Source of the DNA: Pseudomonas triticicola
GTDB taxonomy: Bacteria > Pseudomonadota > Gammaproteobacteria > Pseudomonadales > Pseudomonadaceae
NCBI RefSeq assembly: GCF_019145375.1
Contig: NZ_JAHSTX010000001.1
Coordinates: forward strand, 2,455,001-2,519,000
DNA length: 64,000 nucleotides
Reading direction: 5' to 3'
In this document: in pieces, positions 35,355 to 44,809 of the stretch
Position numbering within the stretch: the stretch's first letter is position 1
Layout: each line of letters begins with the position of its first letter
Translations under genes and position numbers: made by a program
The notes under the pieces: model-generated
The model's database searches: none
The model's input: the letters and a program-made list of their open reading frames with translations, nothing else
Told to the model about the DNA's origin: nothing

Positions 35355-36041
35355 ATGACGCTGCAGATCGGTTTTCTGTTATTCCCGCAGGTTCAGCAAC
35401 TCGACCTGACCGGCCCTTACGACGTACTCGCCTCGTTGCCCGGCGTGCAGGTGCACCTGATCTGGAAGGACCTGATGCCGGTGACGGCCAGCACCGGCCT
35501 GCTGCTGAAACCGACTACGACCTTTGAGGATTGCCCGGATCTGGACGTAATCTGCGTGCCCGGCGGCAGTGGCGTCGGACCGCTGATGGAAGATCAGCAG
35601 ACGCTGGATTTCATCAAACGCCAGGCCGCGCAGGCACGTTACGTGACCTCGGTGTGCACCGGCTCGCTGGTGCTCGGCGCGGCGGGTCTGTTGCAGGGCA
35701 AGCGCGCGACCACGCATTGGGCGTATCACCAGTTGCTGCCGACCCTGGGCGCGGTTGCGGTGAAGGATCGGGTGGTACGCGACGGCAATCTGTTTACCGG
35801 TGGCGGAATCACCGCTGGCATCGATTTCGCCTTGGTGCTGGCAGCGGAACTGGTCGATGCCGATACGGCGCAACTGGTGCAGTTGCAATTGGAATATGCC
35901 CCGGCACCGCCGTTCAACGCTGGGAGCCCGGACGTGGCGCCGAGCGCGGTGGTCGATGAGGCGCGGTTGCGCGCGGCGCCTTCGTTGAAGTTGCGTACGG
36001 AGATTACCGAGCGCGCGGCGGCCAAACTGGGCCTGCGCTGA
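35355..36041 (+). CDS. inhA: Isonitrile hydratase (DJ-1/PfpI superfamily)
   Basis: This protein of 228 residues has the nucleophile in VTSVCTGSLVLG. The cysteine is residue 101, matching the length and the catalytic Cys101 that I recall for Pseudomonas putida InhA. The enzyme hydrates isonitriles to N-substituted formamides. The N-terminal LFPQVQQLDLTGPYDVL block is typical of the family. The ATG follows GGAGCAAGAACG. A GlxA-type regulator is transcribed divergently. Other PfpI-family functions are possible. Confidence 0.8.
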   Translation: MTLQIGFLLFPQVQQLDLTGPYDVLASLPGVQVHLIWKDLMPVTASTGLLLKPTTTFEDCPDLDVICVPGGSGVGPLMEDQQTLDFIKRQAAQARYVTSVCTGSLVLGAAGLLQGKRATTHWAYHQLLPTLGAVAVKDRVVRDGNLFTGGGITAGIDFALVLAAELVDADTAQLVQLQLEYAPAPPFNAGSPDVAPSAVVDEARLRAAPSLKLRTEITERAAAKLGLR

Positions 36042-36062
36042 TCTTCAGCCGAATGCAAAACC

Positions 36063-36090
36063 TGTGGGAGCGAGCCTGCTCGCTCCCACA
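36063..36090. repeat. REP hairpin
   Basis: TGTGGGAGCGAG, a CCTG loop, then CTCGCTCCCACA form a perfect 12-bp hairpin followed by TTTGATTTG. It is a fused pair of REP half-sites between inhA and the next gene and may stop transcription. Confidence 0.75.
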
Positions 36091-36188
36091 TTTGATTTGT
36101 GTCTGGCATCACTGCCACACCTTCACTTGTCCCACCTCCCTCGCCCGTGTAGAAAGCCCCTTCCAGAAATCTCGCACAAGGACTTTCG

Positions 36189-36980
36189 ATGAAGGCGCTG
36201 CCCTGGCTCTATCTCGCGCTGCTCGGCCTCGGTTACGGATTGGCCCTGAGCTACGGCCAGCTCGGTTGGCTGGCGTTGATCTCCGTGGGGCTTTTGCTGT
36301 TCGCCGCGTTCGCCGTGCGTCAGCAAGAGGTGCCGGTCGCGCGTTGGCTCGGCCATGGCCTGTTCATCGTTTTGGCGGTGGCACTGGCGCTGCACTGGCT
36401 GCCGGGTTTCGCCAACGGCCGGGTGATCAATCCGCAACGTTTCACTGACAACGCCGTGCCGTTCGCGATGTACCTCAATCTCGACAAACCGTTGGTGGGC
36501 TTCTGGCTGCTGTTGGTTTGTCCGTGGATCGTCGCGCGGCGTTCGTTGCGCCTGACGGTCTATGCCACCGCCCTCGCCCTGACGCTGTGCGCGATTCTCG
36601 CCCTCGGCGGCGCATTGTTGCTCGGCGTAATCGCCTGGGCGCCGAAGTGGCCGGATCAGGCCTGGCTGTGGGTGCTGAACAATCTGCTGCTGGTGACGCT
36701 GGTCGAGGAAGCCCTGTTTCGCGGCTATATACAGGGCGGACTCAGCCGTCGCCTCAAGCACCTGCCCTACGGCGACAACCTCGCGCTGCTGTTGGCCTCG
36801 CTGCTGTTTGGTCTGGTGCATGCCGGTGCTGGCTGGACCTGGGTGTTGCTGGCGGGACTGGCCGGGGTCGGCTATGGTCTGGCCTACCGTTTCGGCGGAC
36901 TGGGCGCGGCGATCGCCACCCATTTCGGCCTGAACCTGTTGCACTTCGGCCTGTTCACCTATCCGATGCTGGCCAGTTGA
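36189..36980 (+). CDS. CPBP-family intramembrane metalloprotease-like protein
   Basis: This membrane protein of 263 residues has about eight hydrophobic segments. The CPBP (Abi) motifs are present: EEALFRG, FGLVHAG and HFGLN, which supply the conserved glutamates and histidines of the proposed active site. The family processes membrane or prenylated proteins or confers self-immunity to peptides; no partner is visible here. The ATG follows AAGGACTTTCG. Confidence 0.85.
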   Translation: MKALPWLYLALLGLGYGLALSYGQLGWLALISVGLLLFAAFAVRQQEVPVARWLGHGLFIVLAVALALHWLPGFANGRVINPQRFTDNAVPFAMYLNLDKPLVGFWLLLVCPWIVARRSLRLTVYATALALTLCAILALGGALLLGVIAWAPKWPDQAWLWVLNNLLLVTLVEEALFRGYIQGGLSRRLKHLPYGDNLALLLASLLFGLVHAGAGWTWVLLAGLAGVGYGLAYRFGGLGAAIATHFGLNLLHFGLFTYPMLAS

Positions 36981-37026
36981 CGCAAGCGCGGTTTTGCGAC
37001 GGCGTACTTAAATCTGAAAAAAAACT

Positions 37027-37053
37027 TCAATAAAAACCTGTCGGCGCCGACAA
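37027..37053 (+). promoter_or_regulatory. FliA (sigma-28)-like promoter of aer
   Basis: TCAA, 15 bases, GCCGACAA resembles the flagellar sigma consensus TAAA-N15-GCCGATAA. It lies 30 bases upstream of the Aer start codon, as expected for a chemotaxis gene. The segment also contains the 12-base palindrome GTCGGCGCCGAC. Confidence 0.5.
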
Positions 37054-37082
37054 CCATTCAAAGCCTTGCGGATTGAAAAACC

Positions 37083-38648
37083 ATGCGTAACAACCAGCCC
37101 ATTACACAACGCGAGCGGACCTTTCCAGCTCAGCAACGGTTGATTTCCACCACCGATGCCAAGGGCGTGATCACCTACTGCAACGACGACTTTGTCGAGA
37201 TCAGCGGGTTTTCGCGGGAGGAACTGATCCGGGCGCCGCACAATCTGGTCCGTCACCCTGACGTGCCGTCGGCGGTGTTCTCGCACATGTGGGGCACACT
37301 GAAACAAGGCTTGCCATGGATGGGCATCGTCAAGAATCGCTGCAAATCCGGTGACCACTATTGGGTCAACGCCTATGTAACACCGGTGTTCGACGGCAAT
37401 CAGGTGATCGGTTACGAGTCGGTGCGCGTCAAGCCCACCGCCGAACAGATCCGCCGCGCCGAAGCGCTCTACCAACGCATCAACCAGGGCAAGTCGGCGA
37501 TTCCTTCGACGGACAAATGGCTGCCGCTACTGCAGGACTGGCTGCCGTTCATTCTGGTCAGCCAGCTGAGCTTCATGATCGGCGCGACGCTGAACTCGCA
37601 TTGGGGCTTCGCCCTCGCCGCCGGTCTCTCGGTGCCGCTGGGCCTGATGGGCCTGCAATGGCAGCAACGCGGGCTCAAGCGCCTGCTGCGCCTGGCCGAA
37701 CAGACCACCTCCGACCCGCTGATCGCGCAGATGTACACCGACAGCCGTGGCGCGCAGGCGCGTCTGGAAATGTCGATCCTCAGCCAGGAAGCACGCCTGA
37801 AAACCTGCCTGACCCGCTTGCAGGACACCGCCGAGCACCTGACCGATCAGGCCAAGCAGTCCGACGCCCTGGCGCACAACAGCTCGACCGGCCTGGAACG
37901 CCAGCGCGTGGAAACCGAACAGGTCGCCACCGCCGTCAACCAGATGGCCGCCACCACCCAGGAAGTCGCCAGCCACGTACAGCGCACCGCTGACGCCACC
38001 CAGGAAGCCAACCGCCTGACCGGCCGCGGCCGCGACATCGCCGGCGAAACCCGCGAAGCGATCCAGCGCCTGTCGGTGGTCGTCGGCGAAACCGGCCTGA
38101 CCGTGACGCAACTGGCCAAGGACAGCGACGAAATCGGCGGCGTGGTCGACGTGATCAAAGGCATCGCCGACCAGACCAACCTCCTCGCCCTCAACGCCGC
38201 CATCGAGGCTGCGCGTGCCGGCGAAATGGGCCGAGGTTTTGCGGTCGTGGCTGACGAAGTCCGTCAACTGGCGCAACGCACCAGCGAATCCACCGGGCAG
38301 ATCCATGCCCTGATCGCCAAGTTGCAACAGACCGCCTCCAGCGCCGTGCAGACCATGGAAGCCGGCCATCGCCAGGCCGAAGAAGGCGTGGCGCGGGTCC
38401 TGGAAGCGGATCAGGCACTGGTCGGCATCAGCGAAGCGGTGGCCAACATCACCGACATGACAACGCAGATCGCCGCCGCGACCGAAGAGCAAAGTGCCGT
38501 GGCTGAAGAGATCAGCCGCAACATCAGCAATATCTCGGAACTGGCGGATCAGACGTCCGAGCAAGCGCATAACTCGGCGTTGTTGAGTGAAGAGCTGACG
38601 AAGACGGCCAACACGCAGTATTCGTTGGTGGCGCGGTTTAACCGCTGA
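37083..38648 (+). CDS. aer: Aer-type energy-taxis transducer (PAS plus methyl-accepting domain)
   Basis: This protein of 521 residues has an N-terminal PAS domain ([48 protein letters not shown]), a membrane hairpin around residues 150-200 and a C-terminal chemoreceptor signalling domain with the hairpin-tip region [20 protein letters not shown]. There is no periplasmic ligand domain, as in Aer, which senses redox state through FAD bound to PAS. It lies near the cbb3 oxidase genes, as I recall for P. aeruginosa, fitting a role in aerotaxis. A FliA-like promoter precedes it and a strong terminator follows. Confidence 0.9.
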   Translation: MRNNQPITQRERTFPAQQRLISTTDAKGVITYCNDDFVEISGFSREELIRAPHNLVRHPDVPSAVFSHMWGTLKQGLPWMGIVKNRCKSGDHYWVNAYVTPVFDGNQVIGYESVRVKPTAEQIRRAEALYQRINQGKSAIPSTDKWLPLLQDWLPFILVSQLSFMIGATLNSHWGFALAAGLSVPLGLMGLQWQQRGLKRLLRLAEQTTSDPLIAQMYTDSRGAQARLEMSILSQEARLKTCLTRLQDTAEHLTDQAKQSDALAHNSSTGLERQRVETEQVATAVNQMAATTQEVASHVQRTADATQEANRLTGRGRDIAGETREAIQRLSVVVGETGLTVTQLAKDSDEIGGVVDVIKGIADQTNLLALNAAIEAARAGEMGRGFAVVADEVRQLAQRTSESTGQIHALIAKLQQTASSAVQTMEAGHRQAEEGVARVLEADQALVGISEAVANITDMTTQIAAATEEQSAVAEEISRNISNISELADQTSEQAHNSALLSEELTKTANTQYSLVARFNR

Positions 38649-38667
38649 TTGAACTGGTGACAAAAAA

Positions 38668-38699
38668 AACCCGGAAAGCGAGAGCCTCCGGGTTTTTGT
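38668..38699 (+). terminator. Terminator of aer
   Basis: AACCCGGA and TCCGGGTT form a stem around AAGCGAGAGCC, followed by TTTTGTTG. It begins about 20 bases after the aer stop codon. Confidence 0.85.
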
Positions 38700-38736
38700 T
38701 GCTTGCCTGAAAGTGATGGCACTTGGCAGACCGCTT

Positions 38737-38825
38737 TCTCGAGCAAGCTCGCTCACATATTGGAACTGCTTGGGACCACAGTTTGTGTCCGACGACAATC
38801 CCTGTGGGAGCGAGCCTGCTCGCGA
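38737..38825. repeat. REP pair, one copy degenerate
   Basis: A degenerate inverted copy (TCGAGCAAGCTCGCTCACAT) at 38737 faces a standard REP copy at 38802-38825. Confidence 0.7.
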
Positions 38826-38965
38826 AGAGCCTTCTATGCCGACGTCGATCTCACTCAAGCAAAACAGATACTGCCTACAACTGCGCCAGAACGAGCCGAC
38901 TGGTGCTCGCTGAGGCTAGGTTCTATCGTTTGCCGGTCGCTACTCAGTCACGCATACCGGCCAGC

Positions 38966-39154
38966 ATGAATACAACCCCCGCCCGAAAACCCGCTAAACC
39001 GAAAGTTCGAGATGAGCTGACATTCCTTGATGTTCGGCAAGCCGCACGTGATGGGCAGAAAGTGTTCGATACATTTGTGATCACTGGCTGGCTTCCCATT
39101 ACCGGTAAATCAAAAAGATCGCCGCCTTCGGCAGCTCCTGCTCGGTCACTGTAG
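38966..39154 (+). CDS. Possible small hypothetical protein or gene remnant
   Basis: A 62-codon frame starts MNTTPARKPAKPKVRDELTF. It continues to DGQKVFDTFVITGWLP, a composition that looks protein-like, but its last 14 or so codons run into an inverted repeat and end there. No strong ribosome site precedes it. A perfect terminator follows at 39189. I recognise no family. It may be a gene whose 3' part was replaced by the repeat. Confidence 0.3.
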   Translation: MNTTPARKPAKPKVRDELTFLDVRQAARDGQKVFDTFVITGWLPITGKSKRSPPSAAPARSL

Positions 39155-39180
39155 GAGCCGCCGAAGGCTGCGATCTTTTG
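39112..39180. repeat. Inverted repeat of the GATCGCAGCCTTCGGC family
   Basis: AAAAAGATCGCCGCCTTCGG (39112) and the near-complementary GGAGCCGCCGAAGGCTGCGA (39154) form an imperfect stem of about 25 bp. It is a different repeat family from the REP elements nearby. Confidence 0.65.
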
Positions 39181-39188
39181 ATCCTGGA

Positions 39189-39221
39189 AGCCCGGACCGC
39201 GAAAGCTGTCCGGGCTTTTTG
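39189..39221 (+). terminator. Intrinsic terminator
   Basis: AGCCCGGAC and GTCCGGGCT form a perfect 9-bp stem with a 10-base loop, followed by TTTTT. It implies a plus-strand transcript ending here, perhaps from the small frame at 38966. Confidence 0.8.
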
Positions 39222-39258
39222 TTCTTGATCTGAAATTTTGGTGTTTGGCAAGCCGCCA

Positions 39259-39349
39259 TCGCGAGCAGGCTCACTCCTACACTGGATCTGCGGTGACCAC
39301 AGATTAGATGCCAGACACCAATCCTCTGTGGGAGCGAGCCTGCTCGCGA
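39259..39349. repeat. REP pair (inverted)
   Basis: A slightly diverged inverted copy at 39259-39281 faces a standard copy at 39326-39349, just before the 3' end of the DUF6124 gene. Confidence 0.8.
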
Positions 39350-39372
39350 AGAGGCCATTACAGCCAGCGAAC

Positions 39373-39726
39373 TTATTGAGGCAACTTCAGCTTATCCAAC
39401 AGTCGATTGACCAACAGTTCGTTCAGCATGATCACCTGTTGCAGCGCCAGCAGTGGTTTGCGTTCCGGGCCGCCTATTGAGTTGGCGATGTTACCGGCCA
39501 TGGCATGGGCGTAGGAAAGCGACTCGCAGGCTTCGACCAACAGGGTTTCGTCATCCAGCGTGGGGTCGACAACATAAACCGGGCGATATTTTGGCGAACT
39601 TGGCGGAGCTGCCAGGTCTTCAGGTTTGAGGTAGTAATCGAGGGCGCGGTCGGTGGCTTCCTGGATTTTTTGCGGGTCGAGTGCGCGGTCGTGGGAGGGT
39701 GGCGGGTTGGGGGTGACTTTGAACAT
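39373..39726 (-). CDS. DUF6124-family small protein
   Basis: This protein of 117 residues begins MFKVTPNPP and has the DRALDYYL and LSYAHAMAGNIAN blocks I associate with the Pseudomonas-specific DUF6124 (formerly DUF3077) family of unknown function. The acidic central part is followed by a helical C-terminus (LQQVIMLNELLVNRLLDKLKL). The ATG at 39726 follows AGGAG with seven bases between. That AGGAG lies at the end of a perfect 11-bp inverted repeat in the leader, so translation may be controlled by RNA structure. Confidence 0.8.
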   Translation of the reverse strand: MFKVTPNPPPSHDRALDPQKIQEATDRALDYYLKPEDLAAPPSSPKYRPVYVVDPTLDDETLLVEACESLSYAHAMAGNIANSIGGPERKPLLALQQVIMLNELLVNRLLDKLKLPQ

Positions 39727-39734
39727 GATGAAAC

Positions 39735-39821
39735 TCCTATTGCAGATTCAAGGAGCCATCACCTTCGCTACCAAACGAGGGTGGCGGCCATACGCGGGTT
39801 GGTAGACCGGCTGCAATAGGA
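39735..39821 (-). promoter_or_regulatory. Structured leader that can sequester the DUF6124 ribosome site
   Basis: On the minus strand TCCTATTGCAG (39821-39811) pairs perfectly over 11 bp with CTGCAATAGGA (39745-39735). The 3' arm overlaps the AGGAG ribosome-binding site. Inside, CTACCAA and TTGGTAG form a second perfect 7-bp stem around a 24-base loop. A further CTACCAAACCC motif at 39924 could compete for the inner arm. Confidence 0.55.
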
Positions 39822-40148
39822 ACCCGGCGCCCGCGAACGAGCCCCACGCATGACCACCATATAAACCGAGCCCCCAAAAAAAGGACGGTCTGAAGGCGTA
39901 GACATACGGCCATTACAGACGGGCTACCAAACCCGATCACTGCTTTTTGTCAGTGACCGAGAAACGATATAGCCAACCTCATAGCGCGTAAGCCGGCGGA
40001 TTCTGGCGTAGGCGTAGGCAATGGCGCAAGGAGTTGTAGCCGGGATGGCGTAACGGGTCGTGTAGTTTAAACGTGGGTATTTGATGATGTTTAATGCAGG
40101 GACTGCTTCTGACAGGCTTGTAGTTTGATGTCGTCTGGAAGAACGCCT

Positions 40149-40309
40149 TCGCGAGCAGGCTCGCTCCCACATTTGGACCGAGTACGTCAGTGAGGAATTG
40201 GTCGGCTTATAGGTCGCCATCGCTGGTAAGCCAGCCCACATGGATTTGGTCCAAACGGTAGAGATTGGTCGACTGGAAGACCGCCATCGCGAGCAGGCTC
40301 GCTCCCACA
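40149..40309. repeat. Two REP copies in the same orientation
   Basis: CGCGAGCAGGCTCGCTCCCA occurs in copies at 40149-40171 and 40287-40309, both in the same orientation and not as a close inverted pair. Confidence 0.8.
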
Positions 40310-40485
40310 AAAGCAAAAAGCAAAGCAGCGCAGCTGCCCGCGGCGAAGCCGCCCCACTCAACAATGAGCGCAAGCTCGAGTGCTTTTGATCTTGATCCAC
40401 CGGCGACGTCGGAAGGCTGAGTGGAGGGATTGATCCGGGCGTGGGAGCGCAGCGACCGTCTGGCGCAGCCAGACACAGCGGAAGG

Positions 40486-40662
40486 AGGTGCAGCGAAGCA
40501 AACCGTAGCCGCTGCGCCCGGATCAGTCCCGGAGCGAAGGGACCCGAGCCTGCGAGGGCCGAACGTAGGAGCAAGCCTTTTGGGTTACCTTTTTGGCGTT
40601 TGAAAAAGGTGACCCGCCGTAAGGGCGGAACCCTAAGCAGCCGTTACCGCAGCAACGGATAT
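40486..40662. repeat. Dispersed intergenic repeat, copy 2
   Basis: This is a diverged match to window positions 5-197. Sequence upstream (about 40387-40485) also looks like part of the element, which would make it roughly 280 bases or more. It ends at CAGCAACGGATAT, about 95 bases before the 3' end of the next gene. Confidence 0.7.
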
Positions 40663-40756
40663 GCCCCCAAGAGCAAGATCAACAGCTACCCCAACCCTCT
40701 CCCCCAAGGGGGCGAGGGGGAAAGGGAGCCGATCTCCATGGAAACCAGAATCTCGG

Positions 40757-41437
40757 TTAACCCTTGAGAAACTCGGATACTTTCTGCGCGGCGCTGGCCA
40801 AATGCTGTTCATGCGTAAACCCAGAAACCTTCAGCGGCTTCAAATCATGATCCCCCGCCACTAACCAAAACACCTCAATCCCCGGCGCTAACGAATACCC
40901 CTCAACCGCCTCGCGATTCCCCAGAGCATCCCGCTCCCCCTGCACAATCAACGCTCGCGTGCGCAACGAAGCCAAATGCTCAACCCGAGGCTTCTCCGGC
41001 TTCCCCACCGCATAAAACGGATACCCCAGACACACCAACGCATCCACCCCCAACTCATCCGCCACCAGACTCGCCATCCGCCCGCCCATCGACTTGCCGC
41101 CAACCGCCAAAACCCCAGCGACATGACGCCGCACAAGCGCAAACACCTCCCGCCAGCAATCCAACAGTTTCGGCGCAGGATTCGGCGGCCGCTTCACCCC
41201 ATCCACCCGCCGCTGCGCCATATACGGAAACTCAAACCGCAACACGTTGACCCCAAGCCCGGCAAGGCGCCCAGCCATGTCGTTCATCCACTCGCTATCC
41301 ATCGGCGCCCCCGCACCGTGGGCCAGAATCAGCGTTGCCGAAGCCTCACCAACAGCGGCATCCCAAAGCCATCCATGATCGAGCACACACTGCGCCCATT
41401 GATCCCCGTCAATACTGGCCTTGTGCTGTTTGTCCAT
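40757..41437 (-). CDS. Alpha/beta-hydrolase of the TEX30/KANL3-like family
   Basis: This protein of 226 residues has an early HGAGAPMDS motif, the nucleophile elbow GKSMGGR, and a C-terminal GDHDLKP segment carrying the likely catalytic Asp/His. The family occurs widely in Pseudomonas as an uncharacterised dienelactone-hydrolase-like enzyme. It is divergent from the first ccoN, with 90 bases between the starts. Confidence 0.85.
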   Translation of the reverse strand: MDKQHKASIDGDQWAQCVLDHGWLWDAAVGEASATLILAHGAGAPMDSEWMNDMAGRLAGLGVNVLRFEFPYMAQRRVDGVKRPPNPAPKLLDCWREVFALVRRHVAGVLAVGGKSMGGRMASLVADELGVDALVCLGYPFYAVGKPEKPRVEHLASLRTRALIVQGERDALGNREAVEGYSLAPGIEVFWLVAGDHDLKPLKVSGFTHEQHLASAAQKVSEFLKG

Positions 41438-41527
41438 GCTTGCCTCGCTTTTAGTCTGCCTATAACTCCAGGCGAAGGATTCGCGCTGTTTGCGCGCTCA
41501 CTTCGGCTGAACCGTGGATGGGGAACC

Positions 41528-42952
41528 ATGAACACTTCTATCAGTACCGCCTACAACTACAAGGTGGTCCGCCAATTCGCCATTATGACGGTGGTGTGGG
41601 GCATCGTCGGCATGGGCCTCGGGGTTTTTCTCGCGGCGCAATTGGTCTGGCCGGAACTCAACTTCAATTTGCCCTGGACCAGTTTCGGCCGTCTGCGCCC
41701 GCTGCACACCAACGCGGTGATCTTCGCCTTTGGTGGCTGCGCGCTGTTCGCCAGCTCTTTCTATTCGGTGCAACGCACCTGCCAGACGCAATTGTTCGCG
41801 CCGCAAATCGCCGCGTTCTGCTTCTGGGGCTGGCAATTGGTGATCCTGTTGGCGGCGATCAGCCTGCCGTTGGGTTACACCAGCTCCAAGGAATACGCCG
41901 AGCTGGAATGGCCGATTGACATCCTGATCACCATCGTCTGGGTCGCCTACGCGATCGTGTTCTTCGGCACGATCATGCAGCGCAAGACCAAGCACATCTA
42001 TGTGGGCAACTGGTTCTTCGGCGCGTTCATCATCACCGTGGCGATCCTGCACATCGTCAACAACCTCGAGTTGCCGGTGAGTTTCACCAAGTCCTACTCG
42101 GTGTACGCCGGTGCAACCGACGCCATGGTGCAGTGGTGGTACGGCCACAACGCTGTGGGCTTTTTCCTCACCGCCGGCTTCCTCGGCATGATGTATTACT
42201 TCGTGCCGAAACAGGCCGAGCGTCCGGTGTATTCGTATCGCCTGTCGATCGTGCACTTCTGGGCCTTGATCACCCTGTACATCTGGGCCGGCCCGCACCA
42301 CTTGCACTACACCGCGCTGCCGGACTGGGCACAGTCGCTGGGCATGGTGATGTCGCTGATCCTGCTGGCACCGAGCTGGGGCGGCATGATCAACGGCATG
42401 ATGACCCTTTCGGGCGCGTGGCATAAGTTGCGCAGCGACCCGATCCTGCGCTTTCTCGTGGTGTCGCTGGCGTTCTACGGCATGTCGACCTTCGAAGGGC
42501 CGATGATGGCGATCAAAACGGTAAACGCCCTCTCCCACTACACCGACTGGACCATCGGCCACGTTCACGCCGGTGCACTCGGCTGGGTGGCGATGATCTC
42601 GATCGGCGCGCTGTACCACATGATCCCGAAAATCTTCGGCAAAGCGCAGATGCATAGCGTCGGTTTGATCAACGCGCACTTCTGGCTCGCAACCATCGGC
42701 ACCGTGCTCTATATAGCCTCGATGTGGGTCAACGGCATCGCCCAGGGCCTGATGTGGCGCGCGGTCAACGAGGACGGCACGCTGACTTACTCCTTCGTCG
42801 AAACCCTGGTGGCCAGCCATCCGGGCTTTGTCGTGCGGCTGATCGGCGGGGCGATTTTCTTAAGCGGCATGTTCCTGATGGCTTACAACACCTGGCGCAC
42901 CGTGCGGGCCTCGCATCCTGCCGACGTCGTCGCTGCCGCGCAGATGGCCTGA
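41528..42952 (+). CDS. ccoN: cbb3-type cytochrome c oxidase subunit I (first operon)
   Basis: This catalytic subunit has 474 residues and about twelve membrane helices. Metal-ligand blocks are visible: [26 protein letters not shown] and HVHAGALGW. It binds haem b and the haem b3-CuB centre and reduces oxygen while pumping protons. The start ATG ([17 protein letters not shown]) is chosen because homology with the second copy begins there; the long upstream extension is not conserved. No Anr box was seen in the 90-base upstream region, unlike the second copy, which suggests different oxygen control. Confidence 0.97.
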   Translation: MNTSISTAYNYKVVRQFAIMTVVWGIVGMGLGVFLAAQLVWPELNFNLPWTSFGRLRPLHTNAVIFAFGGCALFASSFYSVQRTCQTQLFAPQIAAFCFWGWQLVILLAAISLPLGYTSSKEYAELEWPIDILITIVWVAYAIVFFGTIMQRKTKHIYVGNWFFGAFIITVAILHIVNNLELPVSFTKSYSVYAGATDAMVQWWYGHNAVGFFLTAGFLGMMYYFVPKQAERPVYSYRLSIVHFWALITLYIWAGPHHLHYTALPDWAQSLGMVMSLILLAPSWGGMINGMMTLSGAWHKLRSDPILRFLVVSLAFYGMSTFEGPMMAIKTVNALSHYTDWTIGHVHAGALGWVAMISIGALYHMIPKIFGKAQMHSVGLINAHFWLATIGTVLYIASMWVNGIAQGLMWRAVNEDGTLTYSFVETLVASHPGFVVRLIGGAIFLSGMFLMAYNTWRTVRASHPADVVAAAQMA

Positions 42953-42962
42953 GGAGTCCGCC

Positions 42963-43571
42963 ATGAAACACGAAACGATTGAAAAGAACGTCGGCCTGCT
43001 GATGCTGCTGATGGTGTTCGCCGTGAGCATCGGCGGCCTGACCCAGATCGTCCCGCTGTTCTTCCAGGACGTCACCAACAAACCGGTGGAAGGCATGAAG
43101 CCCTACACCGCGCTGCAACTGGAAGGTCGCGACATCTACATCCGCGAAGGCTGCGTCGGCTGCCACTCGCAAATGATCCGCCCGTTCCGCGCCGAAACCG
43201 AGCGCTACGGGCACTACTCGGTTGCGGGCGAAAGCGTTTGGGATCACCCCTTCCTGTGGGGCTCGAAACGTACCGGTCCGGATCTGGCCCGGGTCGGCGC
43301 GCGTTACTCGGATGACTGGCACCGCGCGCACTTGTACAACCCGCGCAACGTTGTGCCGGAGTCGAAGATGCCGGCCTATCCGTGGCTGGTCACCCAAGCG
43401 GTCGACAGCAGCCACACCGAAACCAAGCTGAAAACCATGCGCACCCTCGGCGTGCCGTATACCGACGACGACATCAGCGGCGCGGTCGCCAGCCTCAAGG
43501 GCAAGACCGAAATGGACGCCCTCGTTTCCTACCTGCAAGTGCTCGGCACTGCGATCAAGAGCAAGAGGTGA
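42963..43571 (+). CDS. ccoO: cbb3-type cytochrome c oxidase subunit II (first operon)
   Basis: This monohaem c-type cytochrome has 202 residues, one N-terminal membrane anchor and the haem motif CVGCH ([14 protein letters not shown]). A distal methionine ligand may come from the SKMPAYPWL region. It transfers electrons to CcoN. It begins 10 bases after the ccoN stop. Confidence 0.97.
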   Translation: MKHETIEKNVGLLMLLMVFAVSIGGLTQIVPLFFQDVTNKPVEGMKPYTALQLEGRDIYIREGCVGCHSQMIRPFRAETERYGHYSVAGESVWDHPFLWGSKRTGPDLARVGARYSDDWHRAHLYNPRNVVPESKMPAYPWLVTQAVDSSHTETKLKTMRTLGVPYTDDDISGAVASLKGKTEMDALVSYLQVLGTAIKSKR

Positions 43572-43574
43572 GCC

Positions 43575-43772
43575 ATGGTCATTGAAATGAGTGCAGGCCT
43601 GATCCGCGGCCTCGGCACGGTCGTGGTGTTCGTCGCCTTCGTCGGGTTGACCTTGTGGGTATTCAACCGCAAGCGCACGCCGGAATTCGCCGAAGCACGC
43701 CTGCTGCCGTTCGCCGACGAACCACTACCCGAAACAATTTCAGCCCCTGAAACAAGGAGTACCCGGCCATGA
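43575..43772 (+). CDS. ccoQ: cbb3 oxidase small subunit CcoQ (first operon)
   Basis: This small protein of 65 residues has one membrane helix ([19 protein letters not shown]) and the typical following segment [18 protein letters not shown]. It stabilises CcoP association with the core complex. Its stop overlaps the ccoP start by four bases. Confidence 0.93.
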   Translation: MVIEMSAGLIRGLGTVVVFVAFVGLTLWVFNRKRTPEFAEARLLPFADEPLPETISAPETRSTRP

Positions 43773-44725
43773 CCACCTTCTGGAGTACGTGGATCTGCGT
43801 ACTGACCATTGGCAGCCTGATCGGCCTGACCTGGCTGCTGATCGGCACCCGTCGGGGCGAGACCAAGGGCAGCGTCGACCAGACCATGGGCCACAGCTTC
43901 GACGGCATCGAGGAGTACGACAACCCGCTGCCGCAGTGGTGGTTCATGCTGTTCGCCGGCACGCTGGTGTTCTCGGTGGGCTATCTGGTTCTGTACCCGG
44001 GCCTGGGCAACTGGAAAGGCATCCTGCCCGGTTACGAGGATGGCTGGACCGGCGTGCACGAGTGGGAAAAGGAAATGAACAAGGCCGACGCCCGGTTCGG
44101 GCCGATCTTCGCCAAATTCGCAGCGATGCCCCTGGAAGAAGTGGCCAAGGATCCGCAGGCGCTGAAAATGGGCGGTCGTCTGTTCGCCTCCAATTGCTCG
44201 GTATGCCACGGCTCGGATGCCAAGGGCGCGTTCGGCTTCCCTAACCTTGCTGACAGCGACTGGCGCTGGGGCGGCGATGCCGAGACGATTAAAACCACCA
44301 TCATGGGTGGGCGGATGGCGGCGATGCCGGCCTGGGGCGAAGTGCTCGGTGAGGCTGGGGTGAAAAACGTTGCCGCGTATGTGCGCCACGAACTGGCCGG
44401 CCTGCCGCTACCCGCCGACAGCAAGGCGGATCTGCAAGCCGGGCAGCAGGCGTTCAGCACCACTTGCGTTGCCTGTCATGGCGCCACCGGCCAGGGCACT
44501 GCGGCGATGGGCGCGCCAAACCTGACCCATCCGGCCGGCTTCATTTATGGCACCAGCCTGACCCAACTGGAACAGACCATTCGCCATGGTCGTCAGGGGC
44601 ATATGCCAGCGCAGAACGAATTGCTGGGCAACGATAAAGTGCAATTGCTTGCCGCTTATGTGTACAGCCTTTCGAAAAATGATGAGCAATTGACCGGCAA
44701 GCTTCAAGCTGAAAGCTCCAAGTAA
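43769..44725 (+). CDS. ccoP: cbb3-type cytochrome c oxidase subunit III, dihaem (first operon)
   Basis: This protein of 318 residues has two N-terminal membrane helices and two haem-c motifs, CSVCH and CVACH. It accepts electrons from soluble cytochromes. It is nine residues shorter than the second copy, lacking most of a segment after LLPGY. A hairpin terminator follows about 60 bases downstream. Confidence 0.97.
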   Translation: MTTFWSTWICVLTIGSLIGLTWLLIGTRRGETKGSVDQTMGHSFDGIEEYDNPLPQWWFMLFAGTLVFSVGYLVLYPGLGNWKGILPGYEDGWTGVHEWEKEMNKADARFGPIFAKFAAMPLEEVAKDPQALKMGGRLFASNCSVCHGSDAKGAFGFPNLADSDWRWGGDAETIKTTIMGGRMAAMPAWGEVLGEAGVKNVAAYVRHELAGLPLPADSKADLQAGQQAFSTTCVACHGATGQGTAAMGAPNLTHPAGFIYGTSLTQLEQTIRHGRQGHMPAQNELLGNDKVQLLAAYVYSLSKNDEQLTGKLQAESSK

Positions 44726-44783
44726 AAGCAACATCCATGTATACAACTCTGCGGGCGACTTGTACCCACTTGTCGCTTGCAGC

Positions 44784-44809
44784 TTGCAGCTCGTAGCTGC
44801 TTCTTTTTG
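44784..44809 (+). terminator. Probable terminator of the first cco operon
   Basis: GCAGCT, CGT, AGCTGC form a short stem followed by TTCTTTTTGT. The stem is only six perfect base pairs. Confidence 0.5.

Larger units (their letters stand above)
39822..40756. other. Repeat-rich stretch without a convincing gene
   Basis: This 935-base stretch between two minus-strand genes holds two REP copies, the second long dispersed repeat and a CCCTCTCCCCCAAGGGGG-type low-complexity block near 40697. A 216-codon minus-strand frame (39924-40574) runs through these repeats and is not credible. The segment 39822-40140 is more AT-rich, and I see no gene in it. Confidence 0.6.

Noticed and set aside
37040..37051. 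GTCGGCGCCGAC palindrome as a repressor site for aer
   Set aside because: It overlaps the GCCGACAA element of a FliA-like promoter, which explains most of it without a separate operator.
38723..38965. N-terminal extension of the small frame at 38966
   Set aside because: The extension translates a REP element and is not credible protein. Only the part after the ATG at 38966 is kept, with low confidence.
39924..40574. A 216-codon minus-strand frame
   Set aside because: It crosses two REP copies and the long dispersed repeat, and its product is the usual translation of these repeats.
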